A DNA stretch of 64,000 bases from contig AP031351.1 of the NCBI GenBank assembly GCA_037833965.1, positions 8,444,501-8,508,500 on the forward strand, in the 5' to 3' direction. A program made the position numbers and the translations under genes. This document shows positions 52,335 through 64,000 of the stretch, in pieces. The notes below the pieces were generated by a model. The model did no database searches. It saw nothing but the letters and a program-made list of their open reading frames with translations, and was not told where the DNA came from. The stretch's first letter is position 1, and the number at the start of each line of letters is the position of its first letter. The DNA is from Marchantia polymorpha subsp. ruderalis (Eukaryota; Streptophyta; Marchantiopsida; Marchantiales; Marchantiaceae).

Positions 52335-52982
52335 AAGCAGTAGCATAATAAAGCTGGTGTGCTGTCGGGGTCCTCCAGAATGGATGCTGCCTTTGAAAGA
52401 AAAGCTTATGGAGACAAGAAGAAGGCAACCCAGGGAGCCACGATAGGCAGGCTTGTTATCTAGCCTCATTCCAAAGCCTCATACTGTTCCGAGTTACGGT
52501 ACGGTAGTCTACGAAAGTCCAGAGCAACTTCAAATCTCAAAATCAATATGCAAGATAACCACTAGCATGAGAGACAGAACGAGGCTACTGTGGTACTGAT
52601 TCTTAGCAAAAGGGAGAAGACCGATATAGCATCCTCACCTTGTGGACTTTATCGATGTGATAATACAACGTTCATTCCGTTCCCAGGTTAGAGGGTTAGC
52701 AAAGTTTTATATCAAAGGGAAAGTACATCTACAGCTGACTGTAGAATGTTGTCCTGATGTGCCTTCCACTCCCAACCTGGATCGAGATTTTCGAGCAGAT
52801 TTTTTCTTCCTGTCCGCTGGAGGGACAGGGAATGGGATGAGGTGGTAAAAAGTTTTGATAGAACGTATTAATTGAGCATCGCTCAAACGCAGTTGTTTAA
52901 CGAGATGTGTAAAAAGGCTTCATTAATTGTACACTCAACAAGCAGACTATCGGACCATCAGACTTACCATAATTGAACAGCG

Positions 52983-54293
52983 TCAGGCTTGCGTTACATC
53001 GTCCGTGCCTTCCATGGCTTCCATAGCCTGAGCAAGAATTTGCTCCGCCCTTTTCCTCTTGTCGTCCTTTTCCTCGTCTTTCCCTTGGGACGACACTTTT
53101 ACCTTCTCTTTGGCGGGGGACTGCTTGAAAGCACCAACACTGAGTTGCGCAGCTAGAGCCTTGACACGGGCCTTCTTACCCCAATCGAAGCTCAATAGAA
53201 CGGGTCGGCGATCTTTGGCCTCCGGCAATATATTAGAACCCTGGCCAGCATCCAGACGATCTACTCCAAGTTTTGCTGCCTCAATGGCCGGGGCAAAAGT
53301 TTCAAGAACAGATGGCAAAGAAACTTTCCCCTCTGCCTCACCCTGTCTCCCCATGGAATCACCTATTCGGCCAGGAGAAGTGATTGTTGAAACCTCTTTC
53401 TCTCCTGGCGGAAATGGAGAAGCCAAAAAAGGGTTTTGACCAGCTGCCACTCGCTTGCCCTTGCCTTTGCCTGCCTGGCCCTCTGCTTCTAACTTCGACA
53501 AAATTGCTTCCTGCTCACTAGTCGGAGGCCATTGCTGCCTGGAAGGCAAGGCAGGAGACGGAGGAGGGCGACCAAGTGGAATCGAGGATGAGTTCCCCAC
53601 ACTCGCCCGGATAGCTGCCAACGCAGTAAAGGGAACAGTCGTTCCACCGGCAGAAGAGGAATTAACGAGCGAGTCCGGCGGAACTGGAGACTTGGTGGTA
53701 GCTCCACTAGAAGAAAGTCGTAAGTGCAATGACACAAGAGATCGTTCAGCCTTCCGGCGCTGCCTCGCAAGCTCAAGCTTGTCCAGCCGAGGATCACTTT
53801 TCCTCTCATCCCAAACTGGAGTAGACCTGTAAGTATGAGGATCTGGAAACGCGGGCAACCAGGGGGGAATGTGGGGATACGGGGGTGTTTCTCCTAATTG
53901 TAAAAAACTTGGAGGAGCTGCTCGTTTCTTTGAAACAGGGAAATGAGGAAGAGGTCGTGCAAAAGGGATCTCTTCGCTGTACTCCACATATCGGATCACT
54001 TCTTGCAGGGCTTTAGAGCTTGACAGTGGACGATTACTGTCAGCGGCAGATGTTGGCCCAGTGCCGACATCCTCCATGGCCATAATAACGTCGAGAGCAT
54101 TGCATTGCGTTCGGCCTGCAAGGTTCGCGTAAAAGTGTGCAGCTTTCGCTAGGTCAGTGAGGTACCGAATCGCTATATCAGCCAAGGTTTCACCGGCCGA
54201 GCGCTGTATGGCGTGAAAGCCAATAGCTTCACACAACTGCGAGACCCCAATCTTGGCCACGGCACGACCAAACTCATCACCTGATCCGCTCAT
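52983..54293 (-). CDS. TAF8: TFIID subunit TAF8 (intronless)
   Basis: TAF8 is a TFIID subunit whose histone fold pairs with TAF10 in animals and yeast; TFIID recognises core promoters for RNA polymerase II. The single 436-residue frame starts MSGSGDEFGRAVAKIGVSQL. The histone-fold (bromodomain-associated) segment spans about residues 8-76, including FHAIQRSAGETLADIAIRYL and QCNALDVIMAMEDV. The TAF8 C-terminal domain follows at about 110-165, with PFARPLPHFPV and the Pro-rich PPYPHIPPWLPAFPDPHTY. The rest is a basic, Ser/Pro/Lys-rich tail with a Lys/Glu-rich stretch near 400. Its start lies 1.5 kb from the divergent TIM22 start. Coding sequence appears uninterrupted. Confidence 0.95.
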   Translation of the reverse strand: MSGSGDEFGRAVAKIGVSQLCEAIGFHAIQRSAGETLADIAIRYLTDLAKAAHFYANLAGRTQCNALDVIMAMEDVGTGPTSAADSNRPLSSSKALQEVIRYVEYSEEIPFARPLPHFPVSKKRAAPPSFLQLGETPPYPHIPPWLPAFPDPHTYRSTPVWDERKSDPRLDKLELARQRRKAERSLVSLHLRLSSSGATTKSPVPPDSLVNSSSAGGTTVPFTALAAIRASVGNSSSIPLGRPPPSPALPSRQQWPPTSEQEAILSKLEAEGQAGKGKGKRVAAGQNPFLASPFPPGEKEVSTITSPGRIGDSMGRQGEAEGKVSLPSVLETFAPAIEAAKLGVDRLDAGQGSNILPEAKDRRPVLLSFDWGKKARVKALAAQLSVGAFKQSPAKEKVKVSSQGKDEEKDDKRKRAEQILAQAMEAMEGTDDVTQA

Positions 54294-55781
54294 TGCATCA
54301 TCCCTCTACAGGCTCTCACAGTCACCCCAAAAAACAGTCCTGCTCCCACTCCAAAGAGCTCTAATGGGTCACAAAAACTGCCTGACTATTGGCTCCTGGC
54401 ACCACTCCGATATCACATCGTGCTCCCCTCGACCGTAGACTAATCAGTCCAAAACCTGTGAAGTTCCAGAGTGATTCCTGTCCATGAAAAAAGCTCACAA
54501 AACCCTCACGAAGAAGCACCTATTTCCCCGTCTGCCTCAAACCAGCGAAGAGATCCGCAAGATTCCAATATCCTCCGCGAAACCGTAAAAGTCGCTCATT
54601 CTCCGAGTCCGAAGCTTCCAAACTCCATCCGCATTGTTCTGCAAATGCTCCTTCAGAGAAATGGCGTCGCGGACTCCGAACTTTCGACAGGCAGAAAGAA
54701 ACACTTCCTACACGAGCGAGCACGACGGTCTCGAAGAGAAATGAGCACCGTCACTTACACAGAACCTCGGCCCGAACTAAGGGCATCCAGCGCCACGGGC
54801 CGAGCACGAAACCTGCGCATCACATTCGAAATTCTCAAATTCCTTCCCCGCCCGATTTCTGCGCCGAGCTCGCCCGTCCGCATCAACACCTCGTCGACCC
54901 CGCGCACTCTCTCTCCTCTCATCACGCCCTGCTCCGGTCGATGTCCGCCATCGCAAGCACGAGGCTAAGGGCAACGCCGACGAGAACTCCCGGCGCCTGC
55001 CCGTGACCTGACCAGACCAGACGTAACCCAACACGCAACCCAAACCCCAATCGAACGAAGAAGCGCGACGAGCCCAGAGGCGAACCCCGACGCTCCTCCT
55101 CTACTGAACCATCTCGGCCACCAGCGGCTCCAGGCGGACTAACTATAATTATCACCATTTATAATTAAAATGAATTTACTTTCGATTTACAACTTTTAAT
55201 TAATAAAAAACGTCATTTGGAACTAGAAATAATACCTGCTGACTCCCTGGCGGGCGGGCGAAAGAGCGGGCGTGGTGGGTCCGAGGTCTCGGTTTCCCCT
55301 TCCCGCCGTAACGGTCGAGAGTCAGAGGTCGAGGCGGAGCTTTCCTTTCGTCCGTCACTGCGACGGAAGGAGTCTGCACTCGGCCGTACCGGAGGGTTCT
55401 TTGGGAGTTCCGCCCCGTCCCCTCCCGCGCCAGCGTGGCACCGAGTCACGGGAGTTCGCGGGCATTCCGGCGGTAACAGTTAGGGAGGGAGGGGGAGAAT
55501 GGCTCGGCAGGGGAGGTCAGCGTTAACCCTACCGGGGGAACGAGCGCGACGAGCAGGTGTGCGAGCAACGTCCGGCGAGGAAGGACGGTCGCATTGCCGG
55601 ACGCTGATTGTGAGTAGAAGGGATTTTCTTGTACAGCACGCGAATCGTGCGTGCGTGCGCGTACGAGGGTCCCGAATTGCAATTTCCCGAGGAGATGCTC
55701 GTCGTGTTGATCGATTGATTGCTATCGAGAGCGGTTGAGGGCCGATTGGCATTTGGGCTCGGTGCTGGTTTGTTGGTCTCG
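54294..55781. promoter_or_regulatory. Divergent TAF8-TIM22 intergenic region
   Basis: About 1.5 kb separates two divergent start codons. Both sides are GC-rich with long low-complexity frames that I take as composition effects. A sharp AT-rich island of about 75 bp (55141-55215, including ttataattaaaatg) breaks the GC-rich sequence and could carry core promoter elements or mark a nucleosome-free region. Confidence 0.45.
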
Positions 55782-57505
55782 ATGGCGGCGTCGTCGGGTT
55801 CGATCCCTTCACCTCCTGCTTCGATGAGTAACAATTCTCCGGATGCGACACCTCCTTACAGGCCTCCTTCGTTCGAAGAGATTCAAGCGCAAGATATGTT
55901 CAACAATTGTGCTGTTCGCACTGCCCTCAGCGGCGTTATGGGTAGGTGAATTTCGTTCAATTGGGTTCATGAAGATTTGTGAATCTGCTTCGTCTTCTCG
56001 ATGGCGAGCGAAATCTGTCTCGAGTGAATACTTCTATTTTGTCGTCTGTCCGTAAAGTAGGTCATCTAGCTCTGATGTCGTTGGGTCCATTTCTTTGTCG
56101 TGAAAGCTTATCATCTGGTCACCCTTCGTTTTGGACCCGGCATTCATCTCATGGTGGATTCATAGGTGATGGACACATGTTTGTCCAAATTCGGTCATGA
56201 CTTCTTGGTTGTTACCGGTCTGATCATCACACCCCGAACTAGCTTAGATCTTCTCATGTTCTCAACACATTCAATTTCAGCGAACTTGTCGTCACAGTTA
56301 GCAGTAATAACCTCAGTGGCAGCCACTGGGACAATTTAAGGCTGAACACACGACCTAACAAAAGTTTCGCAAGCAGGTGTGATTTGAATCTTACGAAGGT
56401 CAATGAATCTTATTTTAGTATTGAAAGCTTTGCCACTAGAGCGGGACTGATATCATGTGGTAATGATTTTCCTACTCAGGTGGTGGCATGGGAATTTTGA
56501 TGGGTGGACTTTTCGGAGCTTTGGAGGTTCCATTGCATACCGAGACAATGACAACGAAACAGCAAATTCTATATCAAGCTCGGGCGATGGGCAGCAAGAG
56601 TAAGAGTATGGCTAAAGCGTTTGCCGTTATGGGAGCCATATTTTCCGGAGTGGAATGTGTAGTTGAGAAGGTAAGAGTTGTGCATTGTGAGTGATGGATT
56701 TAATGGGATCGAGTTCTCAATGACGTAAAATTTCAAGTGGAGAAGGGCTCTGAGTGAGAATTGCGTCCAGCTACTATAAGTTTGTGAGGCATGTCCAGTT
56801 TATCAAGCCCTAAATGAAATGGAGAAGTCTATGGGAGGTCTTCTCCATTTGATTCTGAAACTTTTATGCAAACAGTGCCTGACAACTCGGAGCTGGAATC
56901 TGTTGTTGACCCGGGATTCGCATTTCCTGAGTCATAAACTCAAACATCTGTCCACAATTTATGGTCTCTGTGACGCAGGAGAGATTGCTGAGGATTGTAT
57001 GATGGAGCTGACCCAAATTGCACCGTTGTGCTGGGCTGACAACTGCAGGCACGCGCGAAACATGATATGACAAATACTACAATCGCTGGCTGCGTGACTG
57101 GTGGAAGTTTATCTGCCAGAGGTAAGTTTGTCCGCTCTCCTCACTCTACGTCCGGTTGAAGATAATTTTTGCACCATATGCAAAACAGCAAATAATTCGA
57201 ATTCAATTTGAGATGCTCGTGGAAAATTCTTGCGTTTATTTATTTGTCTTTTGGTTATTTGACTGGGCTCGCAAGAACAAAACACTTACATATGTGATAG
57301 GCTTGTTCTTTCGAAATCCACATCATTGTTTACAGAGCCTGTAGTGCTTTGTTAGTTACATTCGTCTGGAAGTCTTGTGACTGTCAAAGTTGTCTCACAC
57401 AAGGATTACATTGCGTGTTTTTCAGCTGGACCTCAAGCGGCATGCTTAGGATGTGCAGGATTTGCCGCCTTCTCAGTCGCCATCGAGAAACTTTTGGACC
57501 ATTGA
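55782..57505 (+). CDS. TIM22: Mitochondrial inner-membrane translocase TIM22 (4 exons)
   Basis: Tim22 is the channel that inserts carrier-type multi-pass proteins into the mitochondrial inner membrane. Exons 55782-55941, 56480-56670, 57049-57121 and 57426-57505 join in phase by GT-AG to 167 residues, near the usual plant size. Blocks match plant TIM22 closely: PPYRPPSFEEIQAQDMFNNC (about 24-43), GVMGGGMGILMGGLFGALE, MTTKQQILYQARAMG, AFAVMGAIFSGVECVVEKAR, TIAGCVTGGSLSAR, then a Gly/Ala-rich last segment ending IEKLLDH. Four Gly-rich membrane spans are expected, and the conserved Cys residues near 43 and 113 are present. An in-frame ATG 21 codons upstream (55719) is a possible alternative start. 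Confidence 0.95.
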
Positions 57506-59231
57506 TTAGGTTATACTGGAGCTAAGTTTTCTGAAAGATGAGAGGTATAAACAAAATAAATAGTAGGCGGGAAATTCTGATATATTTTCTGAGGTGGTAA
57601 ATCAACATTCAGGAAGATGAGATTATTTGCCCCATAATTGGGAAGCTGAGATTTGATCAGGTTATGGTGGTGACCTTTTGTATACGGGAGTTAAGCTGGC
57701 TGCACCTTACATGGTGATGTAGTTCGTGATGTTGACAAAATTCGACAAATTACTTGTTAGGATTAAGTTCAGGCAAGATGAGGCACTTGTGCAGTTCAGA
57801 AAATTGGCACTCTCTGTGCCAGGGATGTTCCGTAGCATTTTTGCAATTTAATCTGGAACTCAAGGCAATTTTGACCTAGCATGTTTTCCTCCCAGTCAGG
57901 AAGTGGTGAAAGTCATCCTGGCCTCTCCAGATTGTGGCATGCTTCCAGTGGCCAGATGTTCACATACTGGCACAGCTGGAAGGCTTTAGGTGATGTATGA
58001 AAATTGGAGATTTCAGTTCTCCCTTCAGCATAAATTCTGAGCTTTTCCACTTTCTACCAGTGCCAGATAAATACCATTCAAACTCCACTGACTTCGGGTC
58101 CGCTGCTACCACAAGAACCTGGTTCAATTTCTGTAAATAAATTGTAGGAGTGTTAACACACTTCAAGCCATGTGGATTAACTTGTAGAGCCGCTCGATCC
58201 AAGCCCTCACATTGCATGACATCTGACATGAATTGCGCGTAACAAGGATCGTATCATGGTCTCAATGGAGACCGAAAGCTGCACAGTGGAAGAACTTTCT
58301 CATGGCGGTGGAGGCTGCCATCACGAGAACTGATTCCAGACTCCACGGCACAGAGCATCATGGGGCGAACGTGTCATGGTTGCAATGAGAGGAACCAACT
58401 GTCTACACTTTTCTCTCAATCTAGGACAGGAGGAGCGCACGGAATGTAATGGCCACAGTGCTGTCGGCTGATGAAGTGCCGCCTCAATTTACTTCTTAAT
58501 TCCGCGACTCTCTGGGTCGTGGACACTCAAGGTCTGCGCACGATCGGCCGAACTCCTCGGAGGCATTCAGGTGTCTTGACTTGACTCGGCCTGCCTGCCT
58601 ATTGTGAGAGGGCACCGGAACACCACAAGCATTCATCGATGAAAATAGCCGGATCTTCCTTCCAGGTACCAACGAGGCGGCAGGAACTCTTGAGTCGACG
58701 CAATCGGTCATCCCCATGACCGGCGCCGGGCATTCACTCCAAGATAGTCATCCTGCAAGTTGCTCCAACTTCCTCAGCCCATACGGTAAAGAATTGGAGC
58801 CTCCACACATGCGGGCGAACAAGAATGAATGCTCCCGCTCGGTCATAAGGCCAAGGCTTTCTTGGTGCGTTCGACGCTCGCATCGATATCGTCTGTGGGG
58901 TTCTGGCAATGAATTCGTTCGGGTAGATGGGAATGCTAGAGAAAATGCCCTTGCTCTTCACAGAGTGGAATGCTGAAGACAGAAGCACGGCACGCGCAAG
59001 GAGAGAACAAAGCAGATTCTCTGTCCGTGAAACATTTTATAATGGAAAGAAAATGGACCGAAGTGAACATGTATCACAATTGTGCGGCCGGAGCGTGTGC
59101 GGGAGAGATCAGTACGGCTACTGGTGGCCTGTCAGAAGAACTATCTCAGATCTCTGCTGATAAAGCTCGAATACTAGTATATGGTCCCCGATGCGGGGTC
59201 TGCATTCATTCATCATCATCATCATCACATC
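57506..59231. other. Intergenic region between TIM22 and the membrane-protein gene
   Basis: Convergent 3' flanks. Short open frames near 58500-58990 lack domains. A (cat)n run lies at about 59212-59226, just beyond the next gene's stop codon. No gene is supported. Confidence 0.4.
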
Positions 59232-60518
59232 CTACAGCGACGTCGAAGCTACAGAAACAGCAAGTTCTGCTGAAAATTCTGGACGTCTGTCAAAGTGGTC
59301 GAGAGAGGTGCACGTCGGGCAAGTGAAGTAGAAAACGGTGGACATTATGTCGTCGAACAGATACACGAAGGAGTGCATGAGAACGAGCAGCGGGCCTTCC
59401 CACGCCGCCGAAGAATTGTACTCCGTGTAATCGTTGGTGCCTGTGACCCGATGTTCGAACAACAGGCTCAAAAATGCTCCACAAGAGGCTGTTACTACGT
59501 AGGACCAGAAGGCCACTTGCATTCTGCCCTGCATGAGGAGCAGCGTGCGCAGGAGGGCTCTGAAGCCGAAACTGTCCTCCAGCACGCAGGTGACGGTGGC
59601 GATGTTCAACAAGATCTGTACAAATACAAAAAATCCGCAGCTAAGCAGCCCCAGGGTGCCGACCAGCACGAAGGCTATGACGGACGACACATGGAGTGCA
59701 GCGAAAACTCCGTTCAGAAGGGCCATTCCGAGTGCAATTGCTGCACCCGACGCCACAAAGATGAAGCAGGAAGCGACGTAAGTCATGATGAGGCGAATCC
59801 ACACTCGCGGCACCACTCGATGGAGGATGTCACCGAGGGAAACCTTGAGCCCGGCGTATGTGGAAGCCACGGTATACACGACGCCAGCTTTGGCCAGACA
59901 ATTCACTGTCACGGCGAGAGGAATGTTCACCGCCGACGTGACCAGAAATTCAGAGAGTTTTTGGTATATGAATTTCATGTAAGGAGTATGGAACTCGACG
60001 GCCACCGATCCCTCGAGCACGAACGCCTCAAGACGGATTGCTAACCAATCGATTATTTTGTGCGTGACCAAAACATGAGTGAGGACGATGATGGAGATGG
60101 GACAGATCAAAACTGCGGTTAGGGTTGTGAGAAGATCCGAGTGCCTTCTCAGTAGTCTTGCGGCCTCCCTCATCACGTCGAGAGTGTCCAAGGGCAGCAG
60201 GCCATTGAATCTCTTTCGACCTCTGTGATTTTCTTCCCTGGGCTGCACGCGGTCGGACGTAGATGAGTGAGTGGAATCGACTCCCGCGCAATGCCGATGG
60301 TGATCAGTAGGGAGCAAATTCGCGGATTCTAGGCCTCTGGCTTCGGATTCGGACAGAGGAGAGGAACCGTACACATCCGCCTGCAGCAGTCTCGCTTCCC
60401 CGTTCGTCAGAGGAGGATCGAAGACGGGCGCCAGCGTGTGACTCAACCTGCCTTCCATCGAAAGATTCATCCCTCTCATCGACAGATCAGTGACCGTATT
60501 GAATGCAGCATCCGACAC
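59232..60518 (-). CDS. Multi-pass membrane protein, plant family of unknown function
   Basis: An intronless 428-residue frame. Residues 1-105 are polar and probably disordered. About six hydrophobic segments follow, near 129-151, 190-220, 242-275, 277-310, 336-354 and 376-399. The order of motifs (LDVMREAARLLRRH before the first span, then GVVYTVASTYAG, then VVPRVWIRLIMTYV) resembles a plant family of uncharacterised transmembrane proteins typified in my memory by Arabidopsis At1g31130, some of which carry the label polyadenylate-binding-protein-1-B-binding protein. The biochemical role is unknown, and I infer none. The long opposite-strand frame at 59295-60044 is a shadow. The start at 60518 is the first ATG; several later Met codons are possible. 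Confidence 0.8.
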   Translation of the reverse strand: MSDAAFNTVTDLSMRGMNLSMEGRLSHTLAPVFDPPLTNGEARLLQADVYGSSPLSESEARGLESANLLPTDHHRHCAGVDSTHSSTSDRVQPREENHRGRKRFNGLLPLDTLDVMREAARLLRRHSDLLTTLTAVLICPISIIVLTHVLVTHKIIDWLAIRLEAFVLEGSVAVEFHTPYMKFIYQKLSEFLVTSAVNIPLAVTVNCLAKAGVVYTVASTYAGLKVSLGDILHRVVPRVWIRLIMTYVASCFIFVASGAAIALGMALLNGVFAALHVSSVIAFVLVGTLGLLSCGFFVFVQILLNIATVTCVLEDSFGFRALLRTLLLMQGRMQVAFWSYVVTASCGAFLSLLFEHRVTGTNDYTEYNSSAAWEGPLLVLMHSFVYLFDDIMSTVFYFTCPTCTSLDHFDRRPEFSAELAVSVASTSL

Positions 60519-61560
60519 CGATCTCCGAGAAGCTCCTCCGCTCCCAGGTCATCTCCCTTCGGCCAACGAGCACCGACGACTACACTGAACCGCAAAAGCC
60601 TGAAGCTCGACGAGTTCTCATAATCATCACCTCCTCGTCAATCAAAGCCTCGACGCCCGAACTCGAGTTACGCGCCATCCCAGCTGCTCTCCATCGCCGA
60701 ATCTACCACCAATTCCTCGACCCACCGATCTGCGCGGATCCAAACACTCCCACCACCTGCCAAATTGACACTACGGGAATATTTTTCTCTCCGATCTTGC
60801 CATTTCGAGCCTCGCGCTTCGATTCTCCAACCGGGCACCTGGCCGGACAGGACAGCTCCTAGAAGACTCCCACAGGCCTCAAAGCAGCTCTTCCTTCCGC
60901 CCTCGGTATCCCGAGGATTGCCAATACCTCCCACGATCTCTTGTAAGAGCCCCACCCAGCAATCAATCAACCAATCAACCAACCAATCAATCTGCCGATC
61001 GAAATCATTCAAGCATTCGCTTCTTGTGATCTGCTGTGAGGTTTATGTTCGCCGCGTTCAGCGTTGTGGACTCACTCGATCCGAGGACACGAAAGCCGAT
61101 GCGCACGCTCTGCTTCTCCCTCACTCTCGCACTTCCTTCCTTCGCTTGCTTTGCTTGTGTCGTCGCCATTCCACGACGGCACAGTGGCGGACATGTGTTT
61201 CGTTCGCTGGGCACAATTGCGAATGCATCTTCCGCCTTCGGATGCTTGGCCTGAACTGTCGGTCGGTCGCGCAGCAGCAGCAGCCCTAGTCCCGACGCCC
61301 CGATCCAGGAGACCAGGACCGAGAGACACTGCAGCAGTGACTGACTGCAGGCACGCTCCATCGCAATCCATCAAGGCGGAACGAGTCCGTGGTCACGACT
61401 TGGTCAATCTCCGCACTCGCTCCGCTGCCCGCCGGCGCCTGTGACGGTCCGCTGTCTATCTCCGGTCGACGCCCCGTCGTCTGCCCCCCGGTCACTGCGG
61501 TCGAGTGCGGTCTGTTCAGGGCGTTCTGTAATGCAGAGTACCCTCTCCTTTTCCTTTAGA
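60519..61560. promoter_or_regulatory. GC-rich upstream region of the membrane-protein gene
   Basis: GC-rich stretch with overlapping low-complexity frames on both strands and a (caat)n-like run at about 60960-60990. It probably holds the promoter and leader of the minus-strand gene. I see no coding exon that can be supported. Confidence 0.4.
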
Positions 61561-64000
61561 TTAAAAAACAATGACAGTGGTGAAAAGGCAGGCCTAGGCA
61601 ATCCGGAGAAACCAGTTTAAGGCCGGAGAGAGGGAGAATCCCTTTTGACGTCCTTTCTAAGTGCAAGTTGTAATTGCATTTGATAGAAGCCGATTTTGTG
61701 CACTGAATTTGCCAACATTCAAAGTTGGTTCTAGGAGTATGACAAACCATTATTTCCGAATTATTAAAGGCTCCGGTTTATAGATAATAAAATATATACT
61801 ATATTTATCGTGGTCGGGAGTGACTGGAAAAATTTTCCTCTGTTTCATAATCAGTAACATAGGGAATTCTCACATGGAAAATAAAAGATGTCACTATTTT
61901 CAAGTATTTAATCCTAGAGAACATTTCACACGCTTGCTTCACAAGATGAAGCTATCATATACATTACAGTTGAAGTCAAATAAATTTACTCATTTCATAA
62001 TATATGGACGGAAAATTGTTTCATATAATTCTTTGTACACACAAGTTCTATGGCTTACGCTATCCGCTTAGTGTATGGTACAACCAAATTACATTGATCA
62101 TAAATGGTACTCTTGTTATCTCGAGTATGAGTACATTGTATTATGGTTTGAAAAGAATGCAAGAAGTCTCATTTGAAGACTTTGTACATCTATGACGATC
62201 TACATGCACTAAAACTCTTCAGAATTCTATGTACAATACATGTCAGATGTATTTCATATACATATTGTGTATGAAAAAGAACCAAGAGTGTTAGTTTGCA
62301 TTAAAATGTGTTTATATGTTTGTTAAAAACTATGTTTTTATGACAAGTAGTTATCAATTACCATTTTTTATTTTTTGTGTGATCATATAATGGATTTAAA
62401 TTACAAGCTTGCATTTTTGTGCACGATGATATCAAATTTATTCCATGATAAGAAGTTTCTATTTTCGTCTTAAGATTATATTTTTGTGATGCTAACTCTT
62501 CAACAAATTCTGGAATATAAAATTTGAGTTGATTTTAACACAGTATAGTATATTAAAAATAGAGTGAAAGATTATATGCCCTCATGGATTAATTATAATA
62601 TATAATATAATTTTAAAATAATTTTTTGTATTGTAGCAGAAATGGTATGATTGTGAGTAAGAAAGCATATGTAAGATTAATATTGATCTTAATGTAATTT
62701 ATGATGACTCATAACTAATAATATTTTAGATTTTTCTTTAATAAAATGAAATTTTTTTTCTTATTCATTTATATATATATATATATATTATATCCATATA
62801 TATTGCATTGTGAATCAACGTAAATTTTCAAAAAAAAACTTTTTAAATTGCAATTAATTTTCATGATTCTTTAGGTTATGACATTTCCAAATTGTAGATT
62901 GAGTGTTTGAACTGATTCATGATATTGATGATATATTTTCAAAGTTTTTCTTCTCTAGCAAGAATGGAAACTGACTTGAATTAATGCATAAAACAATCAC
63001 TCATATACATTAAGATATGACAAATCATGAATTTGCAATACATGAACAAAATTTAAAGCTATTAAAGTGTATTCTAATATCTTTTTATATAACACATCTA
63101 TGTTCTGTATATAATGATCCACATATCATATTTGAAACATGAAAAAAAATTTAGTCTCTTTTTGTTGTCTTGTATGTTTGGATATGCTTATTTTTGTTAG
63201 TAAATTTAATAGAATAAATGAATGATTGAATTTAAACTTACTCTTTACTTTATTTGTCCTGATCATCAGGGATAATAAAGTTCCATAAATTTATGGTTTT
63301 TTACAAAAAAATTTATAGATTAAAAATATGACACTAAATTCAAAAAAAGTTTTTCCAATAATCATCTTAAATTTAATTTACGTGATAGCCAAAACTCCAA
63401 TTGAAGCTATATGATGTATATTTTTATTATTTTGCATGAAGTAATAATCTAATGCAGTCAATAATGATGTTCATACAATCACACATGTAATATAAAGTAG
63501 TAAAAACCACACAACTTCATATATAATATGGTGCAAATATATTAGATGAATGATTGTTTTGTCCAATAGTTTATGGAGCATGATTGAGTTTTTTATTTAC
63601 TGTCAAAAAATATACTTCTTTTCTGTGAATGAAAATTATGAAATTAATGCAAAAAATGTAGATACAAAAACTAACTTTGCAAATACATTCATCAGATAAG
63701 GTTATAACATTTGAGATTCAATGAATGGATTTATCTATGTAATATTCGTATGTTTCGTATAATTGATAACAAAAAAGTACATTAATCAGATCAAATGATA
63801 TCAAATGAAAGATTTTGTTGGTTTTATTCTGTTTTAAGGTAATGGATATGTAGTAAAAAAACAGATACCATCAATTTTAGTTGATACACCAATTATATAG
63901 CTATGAGTTTAAGATTTTCAAGATTGATAGAAAACCTAACGAGTTGAATCTATCACAATAATGCATTTGAAGACATTTATACAAACTGAAAACTTAGAGC
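61561..64000. other. AT-rich intergenic DNA, no gene
   Basis: Strongly AT-rich with a short (at)n run at about 62770-62788 and no open frame over about 83 codons. I recognise no coding block or repeat termini. Confidence 0.5.

Larger units (their letters stand above)
48099..52982. other. Long intergenic region, no gene recognised
   Basis: Nearly 4.9 kb holds only short open frames without domains. It contains adjacent hairpins at 48812-48868 and one at 52308-52334. Mixed composition with scattered GC-richer patches could reflect non-coding transcripts or old repeats. The right end includes the TAF8 3' flank. Confidence 0.4.

Noticed and set aside
53059-53832. Plus-strand open frames of 126 and 125 codons
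   Set aside because: Antisense shadows of the TAF8 coding sequence, low-complexity Ser/Pro/Gly.
59295-60044. 249-codon plus-strand open frame
   Set aside because: It lies antisense to the multi-pass membrane gene, and its Gln/Glu/His-rich composition shows no domain. The opposite strand has clear membrane segments and family motifs.

Overview
This is nuclear DNA of a land plant. The host genes carry spliceosomal GT-AG introns, two of them encode plastid-type proteins with N-terminal extensions that look like transit peptides, and the transposons belong to plant families. A fungal-type EthD gene and an unusual hAT-like element suggest a non-flowering lineage (bryophyte or lycophyte). That placement is inference, and no species is claimed.

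Layout. 0.4-6.1 kb (-): a 14-exon plastid ABC1-family atypical kinase, closest from memory to the Arabidopsis At5g05200/ABC1K9 type. One of its introns holds a near-perfect 32-bp foldback. 9.6-11.9 kb (-): a 3-exon HEMA gene for glutamyl-tRNA reductase, the first committed enzyme of tetrapyrrole synthesis. 13-36 kb: an AT-rich transposon island. It contains a decayed hAT-like DNA transposon (about 17.0-19.6 kb), an old Ty3/gypsy fragment (21.3-23.4 kb), a young chromodomain Ty3/gypsy element with 5-bp target duplications and LTRs about 98.8% identical (23.6-29.7 kb), another old gypsy fragment (30.5-31.7 kb), repeat-derived coiled-coil pieces (31.7-33.0 kb) and a Ty1/copia gag fossil (33.6-34.6 kb). 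37.7-38.7 kb (+): a 2-exon EthD-domain protein. 41.4-45.2 kb (-): a 9-exon TAP46 (PP2A-associated alpha4/Tap42) gene. 47.8-48.1 kb (+): a possible small single-pass membrane protein. 53.0-54.3 kb (-): intronless TAF8. 55.8-57.5 kb (+): 4-exon TIM22, divergent from TAF8. 59.2-60.5 kb (-): an intronless multi-pass membrane protein. 61.6-64 kb: AT-rich DNA with no gene seen.

The host genes are unrelated housekeeping functions (plastid kinase, tetrapyrrole synthesis, TOR/PP2A signalling, TFIID, mitochondrial import) and do not form a cluster. Exon joints were inferred by eye from GT/AG sites, reading phase and remembered family sequences; transcript data would settle them. The observations most worth a second look are the EthD gene and its possible fungal origin, the intronic foldback, the four TGACGTGGC motifs in the young LTR, and the hAT-like fossil.
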